A stretch of 64,000 bases of DNA, taken from NCBI GenBank assembly GCA_029053015.1, contig JAIDHX010000037.1, positions 93,526-157,525 on the forward strand. The letters are read 5' to 3'. Origin of the DNA: Lachnospiraceae bacterium. GTDB taxonomy: Bacteria; Bacillota; Clostridia; Lachnospirales; Lachnospiraceae. The position numbers and the translations under genes are program-made. Shown one piece after another: positions 42,059-49,448 of this stretch (position 1 is its first letter; each line of letters starts with the position of its first letter). The notes under the pieces were generated by a model that saw only the letters and a list, made by a program, of their open reading frames with translations, was not told where the DNA came from and did not search any database.

Positions 42059-44326
42059 ATGAACAAGAACAGAGCGATCATTATCCTGCTGGTGTTTTTC
42101 CTTGCGCTTGCGGGAGTTACCTATGTGGACTTCAAGGGCGTTGACGAGGAGGGAACGGCTTCCGCTTCCGATATTACGCTCGGACTGGATTTGGCGGGCG
42201 GCGTGAGCATCACCTATCAGGTAGTGGGTGAGGAAGCGCCAAGCGCGACGGACATGAGTGATACGATAAACAAGCTGCAGCAGCGTGTGTTTACCTACAG
42301 CACGGAGGCTTTGGTTTATCAGGAGGGGAGCGACAGAATCAACATCGAAATCCCCGGAGTATCGGACGCCAACAAGATTTTGGAGGAATTGGGAAGACCC
42401 GGCACGCTGTACTTTATCTATGAGCGCGGCAGTGACGGCACACTAAATTATACGCAGAATTATGAGACAGATGAAGATGGCAATTATTATTTCCGTTATT
42501 CGCTGAATAAAACCATGGAAGAGCTTGAGGCGGACGGCTCCATTGCGCTCTACGGCACGGATGTGGCGGATGCACAGGCGGGAACCACAAGGGATACCAT
42601 GCAGAACAGCGTGTTCTGTGTTGAGCTGACCATGACAGCGGAAGGAAGGCAGAAGTTTGCGGACGCAACCACAAGGGCGGCGGCAAGCGGAGAAACGATC
42701 GCCATCTACTACGACGGTGTTTTCTTAAGCGTGCCCACTGTTGCCAGACCGCTTACGGAAGGCGCGGCGCAGATTACCGGCAATTTTACTTATGAGAGTG
42801 CCTCCAGGCTTGCTTCCCAGATTCGAATCGGCGGACTGAAGCTGGAACTGAAGGAGCTCCATTCCAAGGTGGTGGGCGCGCAGCTTGGCTCGGAAGCCAT
42901 CTCCACCAGCTTAAAGGCGGGTGCAATCGGACTCGTTGTGGTAGCGGTATTTATGATTGTCATTTACTTTTTCATGGGACTTGCCGCATCACTTTCCCTG
43001 CTTTTGTATACGGCGCTTATGGTGCTTCTGTTAAACGGATTCGGCATGACGCTGACGCTGCCCGGCATTGCGGGTATGATTCTTTCCATCGGCATGGCGG
43101 TGGATGCAAACGTGATTATATTTGCCCGTATCAGGGAAGAGCTTGCTGACGGCATGACGGTGAAGGCGGCTGTAAAGATTGGCTTTGACAAGGCGTTTTC
43201 CGCTATCATCGACGGAAATGTGACGACACTGATTGCGGCGGCAGTGCTTTGGATTTTGGGATCCGGCTCCATCAGAGGGTTTGCCCAGACTTTGGTGCTG
43301 GGTATTGCGCTTTCCATGTTTACGGCGCTCTTTGTGACGAGATGGCTGCTCAGGGCGTTCTATGCGCTTGGTTTCAATAAGGAAAAAATGTACGGTGTGG
43401 CTAAGCCGCACAAACCGATCGACGTTGTCGGAAAGAAGGGGATTTTCTTCGCCATTTCTCTGGTTTTGATTGTGGGCGGCTTTGTGGTTATGATTGTCAA
43501 CAAGGTAAGCACGGGTACTGCTTTAAATTACGGCCTGGATTTTGTGGGAGGCACTTCTATCACGGTTCCATTTAACAAGCAGATGACCTTGGCGGAGATA
43601 GAAGCGCAGGTCATTCCGAAGCTTGAGGCAATTGCCGGCAGCGCTGTGCAGCCCCAGCCGGTGAAGGGAACAAATGAAGTGGTGTTCAAGAGCAGTGCGC
43701 TGGAAACGGAACAGAGAAAGCAGGTGGAGGCATTTTTCCTGCAGGAATTTGATGTAATGAAGGAGAATGTTGATATGGATACCATCAGCTCTACGATTTC
43801 CGACGAGATGAAGCGGGATACGGTTCTGGCGGTCTGCATTGCCATTGTATGTATGCTGATTTATATCCGGATACGATTCAAAGATATCCGTTTTGGCGCA
43901 GGCGGCGTGCTGGCGCTTATGCATGACGTTTTGGTGGTGCTGGCGTTCTATGCCGTGACAAAGGTGTCCGTGGGCAGTACCTTTATCGCCTGTATGCTGA
44001 CCATTGTAGGATACTCCATCAACGCCACGATTGTTATTTTCGACAGAGCGCGGGAGAATCAGGCAGTTATGGGCAGCAGGAGTGATCTGAAGGAAATTAT
44101 GAACGCAAGTATCACTCAGACGATGTCCCGAAGCATATTTACCTCGCTGACTACTTTTATCATGGTGGCGGCGCTGTATCTGCTCGGCGTTACGGCGATT
44201 AAGGAATTTGCACTGCCTCTTATGGTGGGCATTGTGTGCGGCACTTATTCTTCCATCTTTATAGCGGGAAGCCTGTACTATGTGCTGCGGAAAATATTCC
44301 CTAAGAAAGAAAGTACAAACGAATGA
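42059..44326 (+). CDS. secDF: Fused SecD-SecF protein translocase subunit
   Basis: A 755-residue single chain with a SecD half (about 1-445) and a SecF half (about 460-755). The SecD hallmarks are LGLDLAGGVSITYQV near the N terminus and an extracytoplasmic domain between the first two membrane helices. The SecF hallmark is LNYGLDFVGGTSI. Each half ends in membrane helices with RND-like signatures such as MAVDANVIIFARIREEL and YSINATIVIFDRARE. It uses the proton gradient to pull preproteins across the membrane. It overlaps recJ by four bases. Confidence 0.95.
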   Translation: MNKNRAIIILLVFFLALAGVTYVDFKGVDEEGTASASDITLGLDLAGGVSITYQVVGEEAPSATDMSDTINKLQQRVFTYSTEALVYQEGSDRINIEIPGVSDANKILEELGRPGTLYFIYERGSDGTLNYTQNYETDEDGNYYFRYSLNKTMEELEADGSIALYGTDVADAQAGTTRDTMQNSVFCVELTMTAEGRQKFADATTRAAASGETIAIYYDGVFLSVPTVARPLTEGAAQITGNFTYESASRLASQIRIGGLKLELKELHSKVVGAQLGSEAISTSLKAGAIGLVVVAVFMIVIYFFMGLAASLSLLLYTALMVLLLNGFGMTLTLPGIAGMILSIGMAVDANVIIFARIREELADGMTVKAAVKIGFDKAFSAIIDGNVTTLIAAAVLWILGSGSIRGFAQTLVLGIALSMFTALFVTRWLLRAFYALGFNKEKMYGVAKPHKPIDVVGKKGIFFAISLVLIVGGFVVMIVNKVSTGTALNYGLDFVGGTSITVPFNKQMTLAEIEAQVIPKLEAIAGSAVQPQPVKGTNEVVFKSSALETEQRKQVEAFFLQEFDVMKENVDMDTISSTISDEMKRDTVLAVCIAIVCMLIYIRIRFKDIRFGAGGVLALMHDVLVVLAFYAVTKVSVGSTFIACMLTIVGYSINATIVIFDRARENQAVMGSRSDLKEIMNASITQTMSRSIFTSLTTFIMVAALYLLGVTAIKEFALPLMVGIVCGTYSSIFIAGSLYYVLRKIFPKKESTNE

Positions 44327-46092
44327 TGGAAAAATGGTTTGTTGCGGCGAAGAAAGCAGATTTTAACGCATGGAGCAAAAAATTTAATATCAGCCCTGTT
44401 ACGGCAAGAATTATCCGTAACAGGGATATTTTTTCGGAGGAAGAGGCGGAAAGGTATTTAAACGGCACCTTCCTCGACATGTATCCGCCGGAGCTCATGG
44501 TGGACATGGAGGAAGCGGCGGCTGTCATAGAGAGAAAAATCCGCAGCGGGGAAAAACTGCGGGTCATCGGCGACTATGATGTGGATGGTATTATGGCTTC
44601 CCATATTCTGACAAAGGGTTTACAGGCATTGGCGGCAGAAGTGGACACGGTGATTCCCCATCGGATCAGGGATGGCTACGGGTTGAATGAGCAGTTGATT
44701 GAGGACGCCTTTTCGGACGGCATCCGCACCATCATTACCTGTGACAACGGCATTGCTGCCGCGCAGCAGATTGCGCTTGCCGTTTCCAAAGAAATGACGG
44801 TAGTGGTGACGGACCACCATGAAGTGCCTTATGTGGAGGAGAATGGACAGCGCACGGAGCTTCTGCCGCCGGCGGCTGCAGTGGTGGACCCGAAGCGGGA
44901 GGACTGTACCTATCCTTACAAAAATATCTGCGGTGCAGTAGTGGCATACAAGCTGATTGCGCTTTTATACAGGCGCGCGGATTTGGAACCTGTAAAAAAA
45001 CAGGCGCTTTTGGACGAATTTCTGCAGCTCGCCGCAGTGGCGACGGTCTGTGATGTGATGGAGCTTTTGGACGAAAACCGCATTATTGTGAAGGAAGGTT
45101 TAAAACGCATGCAGACTCACCCGTGCGAGGGAATCCGCGCGCTGTTAGAGGTAAACGGCATAGAGCAGAAGAAGTTGTCCGCCTACCACCTGGGCTTTGT
45201 CATCGGCCCCTGTTTAAATGCAACGGGCAGGCTGGATACGGCATCGCGCGCGCTGGCGCTTCTTTCGGCGTCTGACAGAAGGAGCGCGGTACAGGCGGCG
45301 GAAGAACTGAAAGAGATGAACGACAGCAGAAAGCTGATGACGCTTGCAGGGCTGGAAAAGGCAGTCGCCTACGTGGAAGAAAACGGCATAGAGCAGGACA
45401 AGGTTTTCGTGGTATATCTGCCGGATTGTCATGAAAGCCTTGCGGGAATCGTGGCGGGAAGGCTGCGGGAAAAGTATGGAAAGCCGGTATTTGTCCTGAC
45501 GAGGGCGGAGGAAGGCGTAAAGGGCTCGGGACGCTCCGTGGACGGGTATGACATGTATGCTTCCATGAACGCCTGCAAAGCGCTTTTTACCAAGTTTGGC
45601 GGACATAAAATGGCGGCGGGGCTGTCCATGCGCGAGGAGGATATTCCCACGCTGCGAAGACAGTTAAACGAAAACTGCGGCCTGACGGAAGAAGATTTTG
45701 TCGAGAAAGTGCATATTGATGTGCCCATGCCGCTTGCTTACGCCAATCAGAAACTGGCGGAGGAGCTGCAGATACTGGAGCCCTTTGGAACGGCGAATCC
45801 CAAACCGCTCTTTGCTTGCAAGGAGGTTCATTTCCATTCGGGAAAAAAGATGGGAGCGAAGGAAAACTTTGCCCGCTATGGGGTGGAGCACGAAGGAAAG
45901 CATTATGAAGTGGTGTATTTCGGCGGACTGGAGAAGTTTCATGCATTTCTGAATGAAAAATTCGGGGAGGGCGCTGACGAAGCCTTGTATAGAGGCGGCT
46001 GCGACTATTGTCTGTCCATGACATACCAGCTTGGAATAAACAGCTACAGGGGAAGAAGCGAGATACAGATTTTAATGCAGCATTTTTGTTAA
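44323..46092 (+). CDS. recJ: Single-stranded-DNA-specific exonuclease RecJ
   Basis: A 589-residue DHH-family 5'-3' exonuclease acting in recombination and mismatch repair. The motifs are present: VIGDYDVDGIMASHIL (I), TCDNGIAA (II), VVTDHHEVPY (the DHH motif) and VVDPKRED (IV). The DHHA1 domain has SGRSVDGYDMY and KFGGHKMAAGLSM, and the C-terminal OB domain follows. Its length is standard. The ATG overlaps the secDF stop region (ATGATGG). In many Clostridia apt-rel follow recJ; here they are about 28 kb upstream. Confidence 0.95.
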   Translation: MMEKWFVAAKKADFNAWSKKFNISPVTARIIRNRDIFSEEEAERYLNGTFLDMYPPELMVDMEEAAAVIERKIRSGEKLRVIGDYDVDGIMASHILTKGLQALAAEVDTVIPHRIRDGYGLNEQLIEDAFSDGIRTIITCDNGIAAAQQIALAVSKEMTVVVTDHHEVPYVEENGQRTELLPPAAAVVDPKREDCTYPYKNICGAVVAYKLIALLYRRADLEPVKKQALLDEFLQLAAVATVCDVMELLDENRIIVKEGLKRMQTHPCEGIRALLEVNGIEQKKLSAYHLGFVIGPCLNATGRLDTASRALALLSASDRRSAVQAAEELKEMNDSRKLMTLAGLEKAVAYVEENGIEQDKVFVVYLPDCHESLAGIVAGRLREKYGKPVFVLTRAEEGVKGSGRSVDGYDMYASMNACKALFTKFGGHKMAAGLSMREEDIPTLRRQLNENCGLTEEDFVEKVHIDVPMPLAYANQKLAEELQILEPFGTANPKPLFACKEVHFHSGKKMGAKENFARYGVEHEGKHYEVVYFGGLEKFHAFLNEKFGEGADEALYRGGCDYCLSMTYQLGINSYRGRSEIQILMQHFC

Positions 46093-46108
46093 AAGGATAG
46101 GAGATATT

Positions 46109-46136
46109 TTGAAATCTTTTATTTTGTTTTTATACT
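46109..46136 (+). promoter_or_regulatory. Predicted promoter of a small RNA
   Basis: TTGAAA (46109-46114) and TATACT (46131-46136) have a 16-base spacer, just after recJ, and no gene lies before the terminator at 46235. Confidence 0.5.
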
Positions 46137-46142
46137 TTTTTC

Positions 46143-46264
46143 CTATTTTAGACACAGAATGAACACATTTTGCAGGTAATATGGATTTAGATAGTTGATG
46201 AACTCACTATCTCCCCCCCTCATAAGAAAATGCGAGAAACCCGGTACCCCCCGGGTTTCTTTGC
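46143..46264 (+). ncRNA. Candidate C-rich-motif small RNA
   Basis: About 120 bases between a predicted promoter (46109-46136) and a strong terminator (46235-46264) contain no reading frame with a start site. The 3' half has a hairpin (46189-46212, AGATAGT paired with ACTATCT), an unpaired run of seven C at 46213-46219 and then the terminator stem. This order resembles Firmicutes small RNAs in which an exposed UCCC motif pairs with ribosome binding sites. There is no sequence match I can name. Confidence 0.4.
46235..46264 (+). terminator. Intrinsic terminator (recJ operon/small RNA)
   Basis: AGAAACCCGG (46235-46244) and CCGGGTTTCT (46251-46260) are perfectly complementary around a 6-base loop and run into TTTCTTT. 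Confidence 0.88.
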
Positions 46265-46346
46265 GTTCAGAATATGGTATGTGTCTGCTGCAGGTTTATG
46301 GGTGATGAAAAAACGGTAGCGCGGCGAAAGGGGATATGCTATCATA

Positions 46347-46545
46347 AATGCGGAGGTGAGATTTTTATGTTATGTCGTATGCGAATTGATTTAAGCATTT
46401 TACTCTGTACAAGGTCTGATGGCAGGACGAAGCCTGTACAGAGGTAACAAATCATTTTTGTGAAAATTTTCGTCCGCATTGGATTTTGTACTTACTTATA
46501 GAAAGCTTGTAACTGTCAACAATAATAAAACCTATAAGGAGAAAA
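46347..46545 (+). promoter_or_regulatory. Attenuator-like leader of the MFS exporter
   Basis: Four pairings can be drawn. AATGCGGA (46347-46354) pairs with TCCGCATT (46473-46480). CTCTGTACA (46403-46411) pairs with TGTACAGAG (46435-46443). GGACGAA (46425-46431) pairs with TTCGTCC (46469-46475). CTTATAG (46495-46501) pairs with CTATAAG (46532-46538), next to the exporter ribosome binding site. The first and third exclude each other. The leader also encodes a 26-residue peptide, so drug-dependent ribosome stalling could switch structures. Confidence 0.6.
46367..46447 (+). CDS. 26-residue leader peptide of the MFS exporter
   Basis: A 27-codon frame preceded by GGAGGTGAG at 46352-46360, six bases before the ATG. 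The peptide begins MLCRMRIDLSILLC and ends VQR. The Arg4-Met5-Arg6 segment is a (+)X(+) motif of the type at which macrolide-bound ribosomes stall in ErmD-class leaders. Its codons run through the first arm of one hairpin and the whole of another. It is too short to be called by size, and I judge it by its ribosome site, position and structures. Confidence 0.6.
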   Translation: MLCRMRIDLSILLCTRSDGRTKPVQR

Positions 46546-46550
46546 ATTCA

Positions 46551-47828
46551 ATGAACAGTCGTTTTAAAAAATATATTATTTTCTGGCTGAGCCAGTCGGT
46601 TTCACAGTTGGGAAGCGCAATGACGGGGTTTGCCCTGATTTTATGGGCGTATACGAAGAGCAACTCGGCATTGACGGTTTCGCTGATGTCATTTTGCAGC
46701 TATGTCCCCTATATTATTGTCAGCTTATTTGCAGGCAGTTTTGTGGACAGCCACAGCAAGAAGAAAATCATGCTGACGGCAGATAGCGCTGCCGCGGTCT
46801 GTACCGTGGGCGTTTTTCTGCTCTATCTCGGAGATGGACTGCAGATATGGCATATTTATCTGGTAAATAGCATCATCGGTTTTATGAATGCGTTTCAATC
46901 GCCTGCTTCGGCGGTTGCCATCGGCAGGATTGTGCCGAAGGAAAAGCTGGCAAATGTCAGCGGGATGAATTCTTTTTCCGGCAATCTGATATCTGTGCTG
47001 ACGCCTGTGCTTGCGGCCTTCCTTTTTGCCTTAAAGGGTCTGCGCCTGATTCTGATGATAGATTTGTGCAGCTTTGTACTGGCTTTTCTGGTCCTGCTTC
47101 TGGTTATTTCCGTTCCGGAGACAGAGAATGAGACAACCAAAAGAAAATCCGTATTTGCCGGCTGTCGGGACGGTTTTTCTTTCCTGCTGCAGAACAGGGG
47201 CATTTTTGTCGTGATACTGACTATGGCGCTGATTAATTTTTTTTCCAGGCTGACCTATGAGAATATTCTGTCACCGATGATTCTTTCCAGAAGCGACGGC
47301 GACAGCGCGGTACTTGGAATCGTGAATGCCGTCATGGGGCTCGGCGGAATTGTGGGCGGCATTATCGTGTCGGCGGGGAAATTGTCAAAGGACAATGTAA
47401 AGATGATATATATATCTGCCGCCCTTTCCTTCCTGCTCGGCGATTTGCTGATGGGAATCGGACAGAGCCCTTTTATGTGGGCTGTTGCAGGACTGGCGGC
47501 AAGTCTGCCGATTCCGTTTATCAATGCCGGACAGAATGTGATATTATACAAAAAGGTGCCGGATGAGATGCAGGGCAGGGTATTTGCAGTCCGCAATGCG
47601 ATTCAGTACAGTACCATTCCCGTGGGGATTCTGTTAGGCGGTTTCCTTGCGGATTATGTGTTTGAGCCGTATATGATGACGGACAGCCCGGTGGCTTCCT
47701 TTCTGCATATGCTGGTAGGCGAGGGCGCGGGAAGCGGAATGGCGGTTATGTTTTTGTGCACCGGAATCTGCGGCAGCCTGTTCAGTTATTTGTCCTATCG
47801 AAGAAAAGAAATACAGGATTTGCGCTAA
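46551..47828 (+). CDS. MFS drug exporter, DHA3 family (Mef-like)
   Basis: A 425-residue transporter with about 12 membrane segments. The family motif between helices 2 and 3 is GSFVDSHSKKKIMLTADS, and PKEKLANVSGMNSFSGNLI and VPDEMQGRVFAVRNAIQYSTIPVG are typical of the DHA3 group that includes macrolide exporters such as Mef. The substrate is inferred only. The ATG at 46551 follows AAGGAGA; an upstream frame extension from 46479 runs into the leader and is not used. The long leader suggests induction by a ribosome-targeting drug. It lies between recJ and murE. Confidence 0.87.
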   Translation: MNSRFKKYIIFWLSQSVSQLGSAMTGFALILWAYTKSNSALTVSLMSFCSYVPYIIVSLFAGSFVDSHSKKKIMLTADSAAAVCTVGVFLLYLGDGLQIWHIYLVNSIIGFMNAFQSPASAVAIGRIVPKEKLANVSGMNSFSGNLISVLTPVLAAFLFALKGLRLILMIDLCSFVLAFLVLLLVISVPETENETTKRKSVFAGCRDGFSFLLQNRGIFVVILTMALINFFSRLTYENILSPMILSRSDGDSAVLGIVNAVMGLGGIVGGIIVSAGKLSKDNVKMIYISAALSFLLGDLLMGIGQSPFMWAVAGLAASLPIPFINAGQNVILYKKVPDEMQGRVFAVRNAIQYSTIPVGILLGGFLADYVFEPYMMTDSPVASFLHMLVGEGAGSGMAVMFLCTGICGSLFSYLSYRRKEIQDLR

Positions 47829-47949
47829 ACGCCATCCGCAAATTTAGGTGGTAAAAACGTTCTGATTGGAGTAAAATAGTAATAATTGCGCAGGACTGCC
47901 CGGCAATAAGCACACTTTTTTGCTTTGAAGGCGGTCGGAATGAGGTTTG

Positions 47950-49443
47950 ATGGAACTTGCGTCATTGTTGAAAGGACTGGAGTTTACCTGCGTAAGAGGA
48001 AATCCGGAAACGAAAGTGACCGGAATTGTGTACGATTCCAAAAAAGTAAAGAAAGGCTGTCTTTTTGTCTGCATAAAAGGGACACATTTTGACAGCCATG
48101 ACTGTGCCGCAGAAGTGGTGGAGAGCGGCGCGTCAGTGCTGGTGGTGGAAAGAGAAGATGCGCTTGAGGACATGGCGTTTTCAGGCGGGCAGGAAGTTAC
48201 CGTTATCAAGGTGCCGGACACCCGTTATGCCATGGCCCATATCGCGGCGGCGTGGTTCGGGCATCCGGCAGACAGGCTTAAGGTTATCGGCATCACGGGT
48301 ACAAAGGGAAAGACCACAACGACTTACCTTGTGAAATCTATTTTGGAGAGCGCGGGTTATAAGGTCGGTCTCATAGGTACCATCGAGACGGTAATCGGTG
48401 ATTTGCACATTCCGGCAGGCAATACAACGCCGGAATCCTGTCTGTTACAGGAGTATTTCAGCAAAATGGCGGATGCCGGCTGCGATGCGGTGGTGATGGA
48501 GGTATCCTCGCAGGGACTGAAGCTTCACCGCACGCAGGGCTTTGTGTTTGACTATGGTATTTTCACCAATTTGGAACCGGACCATATCGGTGCGGGAGAA
48601 CATGCGGATTTTGCAGAGTATATGGCATGTAAAAGCCTGTTGTTCAGACAGTGCAGAATCGGCATTGTAAACGGCGATGATGTCCACTGGCAGGAGGTGA
48701 CCGCAGGGCATACCTGTCTGTTGGAACGCTTTGGGTTACAGGCGGACAATGATTTGCGTGCGGGCAGCCTGCGGCTGGTAAAAAAGCCCGGGGAGCTTGG
48801 AGTTGCTTTTACCGTTACGGGGCTTCTCCATATGGAAGCGGAGGTGGCGACACCGGGACGCTTCAGCGTCTATAATGCGCTTGCCGCCATTGCCATCTGC
48901 CGCCACTTTGGCGTATCCTGCGAGAATATACGACAGGCGCTGCTTACGGCAAGAGTGAAGGGCAGAATTGAAATGATAAAGGTATCGGATGCGTTTACCG
49001 TGCTGATTGACTATGCGCACAATGCCATGAGCCTGGAGAGCCTGCTTTTAGCGCTGCGGGAGTATGAGCCGCACAGACTGATTTGTCTCTTTGGCTGCGG
49101 CGGCAACCGCTCTAAACTGCGGCGGTTTGAGATGGGAGAGGTCAGCGGAAGGCTGGCGGATCTGACAATCATTACTTCGGATAATCCCCGATATGAAGAG
49201 CCGCGTGATATCATAGAGGATATTAAAACCGGGATTGCGGGAAGCGGAGGGAATTATATCGTGATAGAGGAGCGGAGGGAAGCGATTGCCTATGCCATCA
49301 GGCATGGAGAGCCGGACGATATTATTGTGCTTGCCGGAAAAGGGCATGAGGATTATCAGGAAATCAGAGGAAAGAAATATCCCATGGACGAGAGGGTGCT
49401 GATTGCGGATATACTGCAGCAGTATGCGGGGGAAAGGATATAA
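47950..49443 (+). CDS. murE: UDP-N-acetylmuramoyl-tripeptide synthetase MurE
   Basis: Mur ligase of 497 residues that adds the third amino acid to the UDP-MurNAc dipeptide. The ATP loop is IGITGTKGKTTTTYLV, and the C-terminal ligase domain is present. The motif TSDNPRYEEP contains DNPR, which in the family marks meso-diaminopimelate specificity (Lys-type enzymes have another residue). The ATG at 47950 is preferred over a TTG one codon earlier. priA begins six bases after the stop codon. The other mur genes are not in the window, so this is an orphan murE. Confidence 0.93.
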   Translation: MELASLLKGLEFTCVRGNPETKVTGIVYDSKKVKKGCLFVCIKGTHFDSHDCAAEVVESGASVLVVEREDALEDMAFSGGQEVTVIKVPDTRYAMAHIAAAWFGHPADRLKVIGITGTKGKTTTTYLVKSILESAGYKVGLIGTIETVIGDLHIPAGNTTPESCLLQEYFSKMADAGCDAVVMEVSSQGLKLHRTQGFVFDYGIFTNLEPDHIGAGEHADFAEYMACKSLLFRQCRIGIVNGDDVHWQEVTAGHTCLLERFGLQADNDLRAGSLRLVKKPGELGVAFTVTGLLHMEAEVATPGRFSVYNALAAIAICRHFGVSCENIRQALLTARVKGRIEMIKVSDAFTVLIDYAHNAMSLESLLLALREYEPHRLICLFGCGGNRSKLRRFEMGEVSGRLADLTIITSDNPRYEEPRDIIEDIKTGIAGSGGNYIVIEERREAIAYAIRHGEPDDIIVLAGKGHEDYQEIRGKKYPMDERVLIADILQQYAGERI

Positions 49444-49448
49444 GTATT

